64,000 bases of DNA from Lampris incognitus (taxonomy: Eukaryota > Chordata > Actinopteri > Lampriformes > Lampridae). The position numbers were made by a program, and so were the translations under genes. The DNA lies in the NCBI RefSeq assembly GCF_029633865.1, contig NC_079214.1:20428950-20492949 (forward strand), written 5' to 3'. A model generated the notes under the pieces. It did not search any database. It was not told where the DNA came from and saw only the letters and a list, made by a program, of their open reading frames with translations. The number at the start of each line of letters is the position of its first letter. Within the stretch, counting starts at the first letter, position 1. Shown here one piece after another: positions 47,001 to 62,000 of this stretch.

Positions 47001-50000
47001 TTTCAATTAAAGGGTTGACATAGTCTGAAATAACCATAATTCGTTAAACTTTTGTATAATAACGCTGTTGTCACAGCCTGATCACAGCACTGACAGTCTT
47101 CATGCAAGTCATGTCGTAATCATTTTCTCTGCCTGTATTTTTCTTTAAGTAATTTTGCATACATTATTGCAGAACACTATAACAGGAGGGTTCGCTCTTC
47201 TCATCCTGTCTGAAATGTATCAGCTAACCGGCTAATTGGGCCGCTTTATATAGTGGTGGACAATAAACCACTGCAAAATTGAGCATCAGCACTGTAATCA
47301 ATTGCATTAACCATAAGCCATGTGAGCATCTGCAATTTGCTCAGTAAACAACTTCATCGACCTTATCACAAATGAATAATGGAAAAGACACAAATGGAGC
47401 AACAAGCATAGTCGTTACCATTATGGTATTGTAACACAACTTGCCTGCATTATTAGTGAGTAAGCTATGTACTGGCTGTACCACAACTAGCCTGTGTGTA
47501 TCGAAGCCTGTCAGGTTTGAAGATAACTGCAGGAAAAGAATCACAACTAAACCATATATGCATCTAATTTCCACATCTAAATGACCATAAAGACTTCCTT
47601 CCCTGAAATTCCCTTCTAGGGAATACTGAACCTAAATTCAGATGGGCAGTTGACGAAACTGAACTAAAAAAAAAAAAAGGAAAAGAATAAATCAGCCTGA
47701 CTGTATTTGAGATGACCTGGATGAGGCACGCACAAAAGTTGTTGATGGCCAGCAAAGGAAGTAGATTTGATATTTTTTGCTTAAAGGGGGGGGGGATTTC
47801 TATGATAATGTGTGTCCATCTTCATTTATATTGCCTTAGCTGTATGAATGTATGCACCAGGGGAGCCCTTAAAAAGTCTGTAGTCATAGCACTGAATTTG
47901 CAAACAAGGCACCATTAAAACTAAAAGGTAGGGGGAGCCCAAACACATTGAGAAAAGCTTACGACGTGCTGGCAGCAGCAACACAGACTCAAGCTTTTCA
48001 GTAAACTGTAGTTTCACCACATGACTCAGACACCAAGGAAGTTTTAATGGCACGTCAAGAGAAATGAGCACATTGTCAGAAATGAGCACATTATCAGAAA
48101 TGAGCACATTTCCTTGTAACTTCCTGACATGTTGTAGTATCACTGAATAAGAAGCATTTGTTTTACTTCACAGCTAAAAAATGATAAGGGAACAGTGCCA
48201 TCAGCATACTCTTAACTATACTTTTGCCAGTTTATATCGCAAATGAGCCGAGTTCAGCACTTTACAAGAAAATTGGTCCATTATTGTTTTATCACCAACT
48301 GGAGGCTAGACATATCCGTTTTGTGATGCCTTGAACATTTTGCAAGTGCCAGGTTGTTTTGAGCTTTGCTGTCTGTAAAAAGTTAGAGGGGTATTGTTAA
48401 TGATTAATGACCCGAGAGTGTTTCGTCATAGCATGCCTTTCCCTTTAAATAAACTTGCAACCGGACAACTTTAAGATGTATATTAGAGCTAGTGGAAAAC
48501 TTTCCAGATCCTTCTGCCATGAACCTGATATCCAAATTGAGTTGTGGATTACATTATAACAGTACTAGCTGATTCTAATGTCATGCAGCTCAAACAATTT
48601 TTAGTTAGGAAGCCAGAACACTATTTGGGGAAATAAAAACAAACAAAAACACAAGTCCAATTTCAAGGTATCATCTGTTGGGGGAAGGGAAGCTCTTGTC
48701 CAACACAAAAAAAGAGCTGCTGATCAACAGAGCCGTTGACTTGCATTGGGGTATCAACAACTGTACCTTGGCAGCGCCCTTTAGCTGGTACATAGATGGA
48801 TCATCTGCTGCCTTGCCTGCAGCACACTTGGTGGCACCAATGAGCTCAGCTAGGGCCTTGGCCACGTCTTTCACTGCATTTATCAAAACCACCTAGATAA
48901 AAGAACACACAGGCAAAGCTTTATCACCACTCTGCCAGGAAAACATAAAGGACAAATCACCCAGCAGGTGTTACCATTCATAGCTCATTTCCCCCAGCCA
49001 TCTCTGATAAAAGGCATGCTGAATAATGGACAAACAAAAAAACTGGCAGAAATAAACCAATCTTGGAGCCTTAGTTAGTGACCTGTGTCTCAGGGTCGTC
49101 AGAGCCAATGCTGGCAGCACCCAGTTTCACCACGTCTGTCAGCTGGGTGATGGTTTTGGTAGACGACCGGGCAGCCTGAGCCAACTTCTCCTGACCAGAG
49201 GCCGCACCAGACACTAGCATCTTAGTGTCCTCAACCAGAGCTTTAGCCGTCTTCAAAATGTTCTCCCTGAGAGGATGAAGGGTAGAGGGGAAAAAAAACA
49301 TTGAGAGAGAGAGAGGGAAAGAATGGAATGAAGAATTACAGAAAATAAATCAGAGGAGAAAAAAAATGAACTGATATCAAAAAAGTTATAGCAAGGGTAA
49401 ATGTCACATCCTAAACACTGGACTATGGGCAAAACAAAGTCCTTACATGTATGTCTCATGAACCAGAAAAAAAAATGCCAAAATGAAAAGCTCAACATCC
49501 CACAACTTTCATTTATTTCTGTCACCCCTTTATAAATGCTCATCCAGGCACAGGAGGGCTGGGAAAGATTATGTAAAGAACGGGCGCAGTGGTCATTTTC
49601 TTCTTTTAATTAATGAGGCGACTGGCTGGAAGTGCAGACACTCCTTCCTCTTGACTTTTGAGAGTAATGCATGAATTACTATGCGATTACAAAGGACACT
49701 CCATTCCATCTCAACACCACTCAACTCAAACCTTGCAGGTTTCTAATACAATTTAGACTTATTTGCGATATATACTGCAGATTAATTAAGAATTACTGGC
49801 AAACATGATGTTACCATTTTTCTTTTTCTGGTACACAGTTGATTTTAATGAATCACACTAACATTTGCTCTTAACTTCACTCCCTCAAAAGGTACCCAGA
49901 TCAAGCTCAACCTGAGACAAACACTTGACTCACTAAAGACGCACAATCTGATATCGCCGTGTTTGTGCTGTTCTTATGACATCATAATTAATGTTGTGCC

Positions 50001-53000
50001 AGGATCACCACTGCAACTGACCAATCACATTGTTGTGATGTTATGCCTTTGCAACACAGGGAAAAAGAGTGGAAAAATACCAAAGCTAACCTAACATAAC
50101 CTCAACCTAACTCTAACCTTAATCTAATACTTACCTTATCCTAACCTCAACCGGTAGCCAACCTTAACCCAACCCATAGCTACCCCACAACCATCATTTT
50201 CCCCCAAGTTGCAAAGGCACAACAGCACAACAACATGATCGGTCAGTTGCAATGATGGTCCAAGAGCAAGATTAATTACATCGTAGGAACAACATGGCGA
50301 TATCAGATACACCCACTAAAGATCAAGAAAATATTTTCTACAGGATTTCAACAACAGTCAACATATGTATGGTTTTCAATAATTTAAGTAGGCCAGGAAA
50401 CCTTTACCTTTACATCTTTATGTTCAATGAATTTTTTAGGTTTTCCACATTTATGGGGAAGCTGAGCGGGATGGACTGGCTGAAAACCTGAAGACCTCCC
50501 TCTGCGTTCGTACCCCTGAGGCTAACGTGTAGTTTCTAACCCCAGACATATCCTCCTCTCTGCTTAGCAGCTAATATGTCATCCTGTCTGAAGCAAAATG
50601 TTCCGAGGCCTTCTGCTCTTCTTCATGTAGAGATACCAAGTTCCACCACACAACAAAAGCATACAAATCCATGCTAACAAGGTATTCTGTAACCTTCATG
50701 ATTATTATCATTTATTTTTTTTTGCAGTTGAGTATGTACACATACATGCATGCACTCAGACACACTCGCACAAATATACTGATCGAATTCTCACCTGTGA
50801 TCTGCAAAGGACTCGTTATCCTCCGCATTGAGCGTGCCGGCAGAGGCAAACATAATGGTGGTGTCCAAATCAGCAATGATACCTGAGACAGCACTAGCCG
50901 CTGTAATGCATGCCTGGGTGCCCTTGTTGCCTGCCTGGAGGGCTGACAGCACCATAGATACCTGAGAAGAAAGATGCACATCAGAAAAAAAAAGATGTGA
51001 GAGGTAATTTTCGTCAGGCAGTGACGGATTTTCAACATCTCACCAGTCTGAAAAGAAGTGATTGTCCGTGAACTTTGCATCATGCATAATTACATCAGAC
51101 AATGTTCATCATACAACTCAGACTAGCACAGATTACACTTAACTAGTTCTCTATAAAGGACCATTTCACAAGTGGAAACGAATATAGAAATGTATTATTG
51201 ACTACATGTAAAAGTATTAGAACCATTATAAAACAGGTGAGAAATGAAATCAATTCAGGTGCAATGATTTGGTCAGCTTGACTGAGAATAATTGCACATT
51301 TTTGTTGTCAAAACAACAGTGACACAAAATATAAAACCCGATACAGAGAGACGACCACCATCAATTTTCTAAATGCAGTGCTTGTGGTTTGCTGCTTTCG
51401 GGAAAACGACAAAAGCAGACCAGACCAGACCATAAAAGTAGTTATTGGAGGGTTTAAATTTTGCTGTGACAGTAAAACAGCATGTCAGCACACTTTGTCT
51501 CACACACTGTGGGATGAACGTCTGTCAAATTGGTTTTCAGCTCAATTTGTTTTCCTCTTAGTGGCTTGAGCAGCAGCATAAATAGAGCAGCTGGGTGTTA
51601 AAGATCCTTGCTACATTGAAAAGAAAATGGAAAATAATGGAATGCAAAATGAAATAAAACCAACAAATATTTAGCAAGGAAAACCGATGTTTTCCCTGTA
51701 TGCAAATGTTATTAAAAATGATAAGTCAGAAAACAAAAACCATTAACACCAAAAAAATAAATGAAATAAAATGCTTATTTGGGAACAGCATTATAAAAAT
51801 CAATTTTAGATCTGGCGTTATGTTACGGTCACACATGTGTGAAATTAACACTGGCGAATATTCGCCCCCCGTTAACTTCCATTCCATGAGAGCGAAGGGG
51901 CGAATAAAACATTCGCTTCCAGTGGAGGAAGAAATTTGTGTCTCCGCTTCATGCTGAGCTCATCTTTGGTGAACTTTGACCAGCAAATCAGTAGCCTCAA
52001 CCAATAGCCAAGAAGTATGTGTGGTTGACCCGACTTGGCTGTAACTGGCTGTGGTTTTCTAAGTGAGCCAGGATGGAGGAGACTGATTGTTGGTGTGTCT
52101 AGCCAGCCAGTATTGTACGACATTACCCATGAAAACTATAAACTGCCCCACAAGAGATGCTGCCTGGCTGGCGGTGAGTAGGGAGACAGGCAATGAACGT
52201 AAGTAAATGGAACATTTATTGATAACATCCATTCATATTTCGTGGTAAGGCTGTGCGATACGACGATACTATATATCGTGTGACAATAGAAGATGTCTAT
52301 CGTTTCATATTAAGCTCTATCGTTTATTTCGTTGTGTCGCAAATCACACGCTTTACGGCAATATTTTTCGTTGTTTGGGTGGCCCTTTCTGCTCTCTAGA
52401 CAGCACGGATGCAGGCAGGAAATTTGCATGAAGGCAATACAAAGAAACATGGAGGACAGTGAACGTAACGCAGAACGGGGTTATTCCGAACAGAAGGACT
52501 CCGACCAGCCAGGACAAAACAAAGGAGCTTGTACCTAAAAGAGAGACTACTGCTATCATATGGACATGGTTCTGGTATGAAAAGTCTGACACGCACCAGA
52601 AAACCATACTTTGCAAAACATGCCGCACGCCGGTCCCCACAACAGACTCAAACACCACTAGCCTCTTTTACCACCTACGTAAGAAATAGGCCTTTCCATG
52701 TGGTCATTTTATATAAACTATTTATACACTGAATTTACATAAAATATGCTATATCGTTATATGTATTGTTATTGTGATATGAATGACCTATATCATGATA
52801 TGAGATTTTGGTCATACTGCACAGCCCTATTCGCGGTATATGAATCTAACTTGTACAGCATTGTTCTTCCTCTGTATTTGTCCATAAAATTATGATAACA
52901 TGTACAAGTGAGACAAGTGAAAACATTTACTTCTCTTTCTCTGGACTTCAGTGTACATTTTCCGTCGCAAAACCAACAACCGCTCAAAAGGACTACAAAC

Positions 53001-56000
53001 CAGAAAACTGATTTCTGTGTGCGTCACATCCTGCACTGCCCACATTCAGCATGACAAAATATGAATTTTGCATAAGCAGGCAATGGTCATTCACCTGCAT
53101 TTGCACATGTATGGCTGTATCCTTAACATGTATCTTGTGTCTGGATTGTGAGTTCGTTTAATTTGGCTCCATTACATTCATAGCCAACATCAAAAAGGCA
53201 TTTCTGGCATGCAAACTGAAATTCGAATTCTATTTTCCTTATCAAATGATAACAGTAAACACCTGACTGGATCATCTGACTCATTTCTTTTCACAAGTAT
53301 CCTGGCAGTACTAATTTTGGCAATTGTGTTATGATCCAAGCTCGCCCACCAGTTCAATTTTTGCACCCTTTTTAGTTGGACTTTCACCAAAAAGTTTACA
53401 CAGTATGTATGCTGAGGAGGAATCTACGGTTAGTTTGCCGTGACAAGGTGAGCATCTGACTCCTTAAAGTATGAGCTTGTATTCAGTCCAATCACAGCCC
53501 TATTACATCAGATGCATTTTGATGCAGTTTAAATGGGATCAAAAGCAAATGATTGGAACAATGCCCAAGTTCTAACATGGCCTTTTACAGCATTTTGTCT
53601 GCATTTACAGCGGATTGCCTTTTTTGATCGGTGGAATATTTATCATCAGTTATGAACTTAACCTTTAGAGTCAAGCATTCCACTTACAACAAAGAAACCC
53701 CCACAGATGGATGAATGGATACTCCTCTGCAAGAAATGCGAGGCTGTCAGCAATGGCTTTAAGATGTCTCAGTTCAAAGGGTGTATAGTGAAGTGCATTT
53801 CTGACAAGATACCCAGCTCACACACCAGGGGACCAAATATTCAATTCAAGCACAATGTATAGTATGTATTACACTGTAGGGGGCCAAGACGGTTTCTCTT
53901 TCCCAATTAATAAACATGGAAACCCACTGAAGGAGATGAGCAGATGAGTGACAGCAAGGCCCATTAGGATTATGACACGGGAGGCAACTTGTTTTTAAGC
54001 AATGGATCATTTCTACATTAAGTAGCAGCAGGAGCAAAGAATCCTTATAGGGAGCAAAGGTAGAGACAAGGAAGAAAGACTTTAGAAAAAAATATAAAAT
54101 GAGATAAGCATAGCCTTTGGGGACAGAGGTAGAAGACCATGTAAGGATTGGATGTGTTTGATACGTACTTTCTCTGTGACGGAGCGGGCACAGTCAATGA
54201 GTTCCCGCTTGGTGAAGCTGTCTGATGGGGTAATCTGCAGCGCTCCGGCCTTCTGGACTAAGAAGATACAGCCGTGTCCCAGCTCCTGGACACGTGTCTT
54301 AATCTGGAAACCAATCTGGTTACAGAAGAACACAACAATGTCGATTCAGAACTGTGTGAAGCTATAAGAAAGAAAGGCAATTTGCCTGACAAAACACAAT
54401 TTACATAATTAATAATATCACAAGTGAATGTGTATAAAGGAGATTGTTGGAGAGTCACTGTGTTAAAGTCAACGAAGAACCAAATATTTCCGAAATAATT
54501 GATGTAATAGAATAGAGCAGAATTCATAAACATATTTATTTACACTTGTTCCATTTCAGGGGGCCTCGTGTATCAATCGTTACTATGGGCAAATTTGTTC
54601 TTACACACCCATGGAATTTTTTAGCCCTCAAGATTGTCTGACAGCAGTAGCAAAGCATGATGGTTATTTGCAATTCCTTCCCCCTAACATCTACTGTCTA
54701 CCTCTTGCAATGAGCAATCACCCAGGCCTGCAAAGACATCAGCGTTAGCCAATCGGTGTCTAAATTCAGGGGTTACTCAGGTCCTACACTGGTCTCTGAG
54801 ACAAACTTCAGGGCTAAAAAAATCCCATGGGTGTGTAAGAACAAATTTGCCCACCGTAACGATTCATACATGAGGCCCCTGATGCCCACTTGACATTCCC
54901 AATAGCATTCCCACCCATACATTTTCATCTACTCATTTCTCATTTAGCGATTGATTTTATCCAGACTGATGTACAATTTTATCAGCTGATAAATATTAAA
55001 GAGTTAACCCACAGGCATATTGGCACACTAAACAGTAAACATGTATAACGTAGAGTTGTTATTTGCATTTTCTTACACAATGCCGCCTATAGGCAAACCA
55101 AGAGGTAAGTTTTCACATTCAAGGATTGTCCTCCAGTGATGTCACTGGTGGAGACAATTTCAGCGGCGTATCAAAGACGCACAGAAGACTGCTCAGTATC
55201 ATGGCTTCTAATTATTCCTACAGCATATATAAAGAGATGATACTGACGATCGTGACTGTTTCCTTTTAAGTGCACAATAGGTAGATCACCACCACAGACA
55301 CGAGTAATAGCAGGGGATTCAAATTATACATCAGAATGACATTACCACAAACCTGTGTAATAATCATGCTTAGAGACCATCAATGGATTAAGACGCCATC
55401 ATCATTTAATAGCTGAATAAGAGAGTTAGTAGTTTATGTGGTTAGTTGTAAGTGATGCTGCCTGTGAGATAGGCCCCCAGATTCATAGTGGTGTAGCCTG
55501 ATGTTCTTAGCTTGAGTTCTCAACTGGTGACTCTGAGGTCTCTCAGAGTGAATGGCCACTTTGGAGTGAGTGTGATACCGGGAGTGCAACATCCTACACA
55601 CTAGTAAATATTGTACTGCTACAGCACTTTCGCTCGCTGACCACCAGACACCCTACCTCTTCCGGCTCGGCAGTGTGAGCAGCCAGTCGTCCCTGAAGGG
55701 CAAGTTGACTGTAATCCGCAGTCACCTGCGAGGCCAGGCCTCCAAGCTCTTCCGGACTTGTCACCGACTTGGTCATCTAGTGGACAAAAAACTTACTGTT
55801 ACTCCAAAGTGAAGCACCTTTCTCTGTTACCTGTTACCACTCTCATCCCTGAAGAACATCTAAATATCACAAGGAAAAAAGAAAGACTTCAACTTGACTT
55901 GACAACTAGTAAGCCCTATGTTCTAAAACCCCGCTGAATTCACAACAGTTCCAGAGAAGAAGTTTAGCTGACTCTACAATTTAACCTCTGGTTGCTTAAA

Positions 56001-59000
56001 ATAATTTCCCTAGAGGGATTAATAAACAATCAAAACAACCAAAATTACCTATAAAATATGGCATATCTGGTTGGTAAATTGGAAACATACACCATTCAAA
56101 TGCTGGTCAATTTTAATTAAGATTCTACTACTTATGTGAAAGAAAACAAAATGTAAAGAAGGTTGAATCAGTTCATTCTTACCTGGATTATTGAGCATGC
56201 ATCAAGACAAAACAAAATGTAGTTTAGAGATTACATCCTATCACGTATACAATGTTTTAGCATGATTTTTTAATTTTTAAGATGTATTTACTTAGTGGAA
56301 TTTCACCTCTTGCCCACCCCATCCCCCAATTGTATCCGGCCAATTACCCCAATCTCCTGAGCCATCTTGGTCACTGCTCCACCCCATCTGCTGATCCGGG
56401 GAGGGCTGCAGACTACCACATGCCTCCTCCGATACATGTGGAGTTACCAGCAACTTCTTTTCACCTGACATTGAGGAGTTTTGCCAGGGGGACGTAGCAC
56501 ATGGGAGGATCACGCTATTCCCCCCAGTTTCCCCTCCCCCATTAACAGGCGCCCCGACTGACCAGAGGAGGCGCAAGTGCAGCGACCAGGACACATGCCC
56601 ACATCCGGCTTCCCACCCGCAGACACAGCCAATTGTGTCTGCAGGGACGCCCGACCAAGCTGGAGGCAACACGGGGATTTGAATTAGCGATCCCCGTGTT
56701 GGTAGGCAAGAGAATAGACCGCTACGCTACCCGAGCACCCCCTTAGCATGATTTATTTGACCATTTTTGAAACACACACATACATGTATTTTCATTCATC
56801 ACAGATAACACATTCAAGTCACCAGCCAACTTTCAGTACCATCCCTCTGTATAGGATCAGCTGAATACAATCAAAATCACCACTTTTATTTGTTGTCTCA
56901 TCTCACCATTTCCTGAGTAGTAACAGCGATCGCCTTGGAGAATTTCACCATGCTGGTCTGGTAATCCACAAATGAGCCCTCAAGTTCAGGAGGTGTACCC
57001 TCATCCAGCTAAAGAGAAGACACAAACAGAGATGTCATTCTAACTCTTAATAGTGCAGACAGCTAAACCTTCCAGATAAACACAGATGGTGACTTTACTT
57101 GCAATGATACACACAACTAAACAGCAATCACTGAATTGAGCGTGAACATAAATGCAGTCAAGGCAGTGACGCAGCCTAACAAAAACCTGTCTACAGAAAT
57201 ATTTCACTGAACCATGTCCAATTCAATAACACAAACATAAACATTCATTTTCAGATGAAGAATAAAACAAATGAGAGAACTCCGATGAGTTACCCTCAAA
57301 ATACAATAATTACAACACTGAAACGCTATTCATTAGCAGATCTTCTGGGCCCTAGCTTTTTGGTATTACGCTTCTGGCAATACTGCTTAATTAGATGGTG
57401 CCGAACACACCAGGGTGTCAGGAAAGAAAGAAAAAAAAAGGGGGGGGGGAAAAGCAGGGCGCAACGAGAGATAATGACTTGTGGGAAAAAGGTTGAATAT
57501 CATGCTAGTGTGATATTCATCATTACGTTTATTATACAAGTTTATTATTATTATTATTTGCTAAAACAACACTTAAGGGGTGTATATTATCTTAGTATAT
57601 TGTCTTGGTGAATGACCTCCATTTTATCCGCAGAAAAAGGTTTGTGTATCTGTCAAAGCCCCCACAGAGAGGCACATGCGCAGCCACCTACAGGCTCACA
57701 CATGCCCAGTACAAATAACCTTTATCAATTTGTCATGATATGAGCTAAAAATACAGCCAGTGAAAAGTCTGAGGCAATTTTGCACCTTTAAATGCCAAAT
57801 CTAACCAGTGCTAAAGACATGTAAGAAATATGATTAGCTGGCTATTCCCAGGCTGAGCTTTCTTTTTGCTTCGCAACTCAGATGCGTTTGCTTTTGCTCA
57901 TGGATTGTCTAAAATTTAGAAAGATAATAAAGCTGAAAATTGCTGCATCAAGAATCGCTTTGCCTCTCTTTAAATAGGCAGCGTCGTTTTATAATTTGCC
58001 AAGTGCGGCTTTCTTTCTTTTGTTGTGCACCTGCTGCTTGGCCCAAAAAAAACAAAAAAAAAAAAACAAACATATAATAATAATAATTCAGGCTTTGTTA
58101 GACAATGATTATTTTTGAAAATTTATGGAAGCTGTGTCAAAAAACCTGTAATACTGAAAAACAACAAAACTTCACTACCTCCATGATGAGTACTCTTATT
58201 ATGGTTTTGTAATCGAGTTAACACATTTAATTATGGTAATTTTACAGTTTACAATCTATGTATCATAGTACTAACATTTCTCACCCCCCCTCCCCAATTG
58301 TATCCGGCCAATTACCCCACTCTGTGTCTGTAGGGATATCCAACCAAGCCAAAGGTAACATGGGGATTCAAACTGCCGATCGCCGTGTTTGTAGCCAATG
58401 GAATTAACGTATTATCCTATAACATTATTCACCTCTGGCAGTTTTCCACTGTATGGCACTGGCTTGACTCAACTCTACTCGCTTTTGGTACCAGGTACTT
58501 TTCTGGATTTCATTTTCCACTGCAGATAGTACCCCCTCAGTGTAGGTGGTCATCCTAACAACGTCGCATCAACTGCCGTGATGTCATCTTCAACGTGACA
58601 CACAGTTCAGAGACTTCTTGGCAGACGTTGTGATTTCGCCTTGTTACACCCAGCTCTCGCTGGATCCTTTTGTCAGAAACTAAACAGTCTGCACCTTCTC
58701 AATTGACCACTGTATGTTTTTGCGGGCTGCCATTTAATCGATTAACATTAGTGCAGTGAATGAAAAAATAAAAATAAAAAATTGCGGCCGCTACAGTAGC
58801 TTGGCTGTATGAAAATGACCGGTTTGTGCAGGATGTCCTGTGTCGAGCAACGCTGACGCAGTGATGACTCTAGTGAGGATTCTCTCTGACCAATGGTGGT
58901 CTGCAGTGTTTTCACATCACCTTTTAGTATCAGCTCAGTTCGCTTGGAACCTCGACAGAAGTGGTACCAAATGGGAAAAAAAAAAAGCGAGTAGAGTTGA

Positions 59001-62000
59001 GTCGAGCCGGTACCATGCAGTGAAAAAGGGCCATTATAGTATGAAAATGACACCGTGTGCTGTTTAGTGTCAGACAGCCAGACATTTCTTTTTAACAATA
59101 CAAAGGCTTCACAGTACTGCAATGGCAATGTAGGGGATAGTAAGTTTGAATGGAACCTTGTCATTAATAGTGTCACTTACCTTGCTCATGGACTCTGCAA
59201 TGGAGTCCACCATGCCACCAACCATTCCCACTTCACTGGCAGCCTCGTTTAGAGTAACCATGATGTCATCAACTGCCTCCTTCATAAGCTGGGCAGCTTC
59301 TGCTATGGCATCATGGGTATGGGATGCCTGTGAAGTGTGACACCAAGGTATATGCTCAAATCAGATAACTTGGCATTGTAGGTCTTTCTGCATATATGTT
59401 TTCCCCCATTAATATCGGCCCATAAAAAAAGGGAACAACAGTGTCCTATGATTACCCGATTAATTCAAATGATCATTATTTAATATTTAGTTTTATGTTA
59501 CATGTCTTCAGGATAATGGAATATATTTTAGATTACAGCATCTTCCAAGATGTTGTTTGTCATCCCCCAATTGGAGGATTATTTCTAAATTCTACTTAAC
59601 ATTTGGTTACTTGATTGAAATTAAACTGTCAAGCATTATATAGTGTTCTCATTTAGTATTGCGTGAGTGCTGAGCGGAGGCATTGGACAACTTCTCCTAC
59701 AGTACAGATACAGTACACTAGATTCTTGAAAGATTTTTTTTAGTCGAGTCAATGAAGGGGCTGTAATGCACCAGTACATGAAACTATAAATATACCTTGG
59801 GGTTTCCGCCACCCTCCTTGGCAGCGTAGAGCATCTGCAGAGCAGACTCAGCTAGGGTCTTGGTCTGATCCAAGAAGGTCATTTGTTGTTGGTGGTCTTT
59901 CAGCTTGGAAGCGACCCCCACAGATGCCATAATCAGTGGTTCAAAATAGCCTGCCAGCTGGCTCACCTGACATGCACAGAGTCAGATTTTAGCATGTTGC
60001 TTAGTAATCCAGAGGACGGATTTGATCACGATGTTTTTACTTTTCCCCCTACATGAACATTAGGTAACTCACACATTCCACAAGGAGAAGATTAAGTGGA
60101 GTCAGAGTTTATAATATATCTCTAGTTCAGCAAGACTAGGTAAATACCAGCATATATTTGACTAAACTTTCATACTTTGAAATATGTGTTTTATGCATTT
60201 ATATGTATGATTAACTATGGTTTAAAAAAGTACAAATAAAAATGTTAACTTTGTTGCTGCAGCAAGCATCGGTGATAAAGCTTTAAAATTTCAAAAGTAT
60301 GAGTATTGCTACATTACTCATCTCACTATAAGACATATCTCAGCTACAGCATTAATAACATCCATGCACTGTATACCTTGTGTCCTAGTTGGGCAGCTTC
60401 GCCCCGGGCAGCAGTGGAAACTGGGTCAATCAAATGTCCAATTTCCTGTACGGTGGATGTCAGCTGCTCTTGCAAAGCCTGACAGGGAGTAGAAAAAGGA
60501 CGCTGGTGTTTTATAAGAGACATGGGGTGAATTTGAAAAACCCAGTGGGGACCTGCAAAAGGCTCTAGGTAGAGGACTACAAGAGATCTACCCTAAGCTG
60601 CCCTAGCAAGTGTGCTATTATGTTAAGATAGAGGTCAATATTGAATACCCTCATTTGCTTTCCGTACCTAGGGCTGCTACAAGAGAATCAATATACACTG
60701 TTCAAACCTTGGAAGGTTAACATTCTCGTCTTTGCACAAAATACATATTAACATGTCACCTATCAGACTTTTTACACAGCCTTTTCAAGGTGGGAATGCT
60801 ACACCATTAATCTGCCTCGCCACTCTGTGTAAAACGTATGAATGCGGAATAGGGGGGCATTGTTGTTCCGGCGTTAAGCCGGCAGCAGAGGTAGTCACAG
60901 AGCTGAACTGACGTCTGTAAAATGGACAGCCGGCAGGACGGGACAGCCGACGCTGTTGTGTTACACGTCACGCTGCCTCTGCTTCTGGAACGCCAGCATG
61001 CTGTGTAAAACCACACACTGGTGCGCTTTCATGCTGCCTTTGTTTTGTTCAGTGTAAAAAAAAACAAAGCCAGCGTAAAGATGGGTCTTCATTATGGAAG
61101 TACTGCAAGATTTCTGTGTCTCTGCACATGAAACACTCCTGCCACACCAACCTGCACACCTCTGCACTACTCATCTGCCAATCACCAGTCAGCCCGCCAG
61201 TTCTGCCCCACATCTTTTGCCTGTTCCCTCAATCGTCTCTCTAGTATTTATACCTGTTAGCTCACCTCTGTTTGCCAGATTGTCAATTGTGTTCCTACCA
61301 GTTTTCGCATCCCGCCTGTCTATTCTGCCTGGTTTTGACTCATGCCTGTAAGTGACCTTGTATTCTGCCTATTGATTCTGTACCTCTGCCTATTTGGACT
61401 GATCTTTGGTTTTGAACATTGGAACGATCTGTGCTGGGAACTGCCCCATCCCTCCAGCACAGTTGGTACTCTTTACGTACTCCTGCCTTTGGTTTCTGTT
61501 TCTGTATTTGAATCCTTTCTGGCTCATGACATATATAAAGTACACCTAGATACTGATCAGCACTGGAATTGAGAAGTGGGTAAAATTCTGCTCAGCTCGG
61601 TGCAAAGGTTCACCATTTAACTCATGTCACTCCATGTAAATATTGTCCCCCACGTTTAACATGGACTGTAAATGGAGCTGTTTTTGATAACATTCTCAGC
61701 TAACACCGCATTGGACTTTGCAATGTCTAAGACTGCATTTGGCAGTAGTCTAAGACTACACCGTACAAACCCAAATGATCATAGCGTCAAATGTTTCCCT
61801 TTCCCATGTAGACTAATGGAGTAGGCGGAGGGACGGAGAAGGATACAGTTGCCTGCGAATGAGCTCTAGTTACTTGCCTCCAGTGAGATGTCGTCTCTGC
61901 AGGGTAGGTTCTGGCTGATTGCCGCCAGAGAGGCCTGCTCAATGTCCCGGATACATCTGTTGATGTTATCAATGGATGAGTCACACTCCCGCTGACCTGG

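Noticed and set aside
50085-50165. True interstitial telomere
   Set aside because: The repeat is degenerate CTAACC/CTAACCT, is short, and forms the loop of a foldback element.
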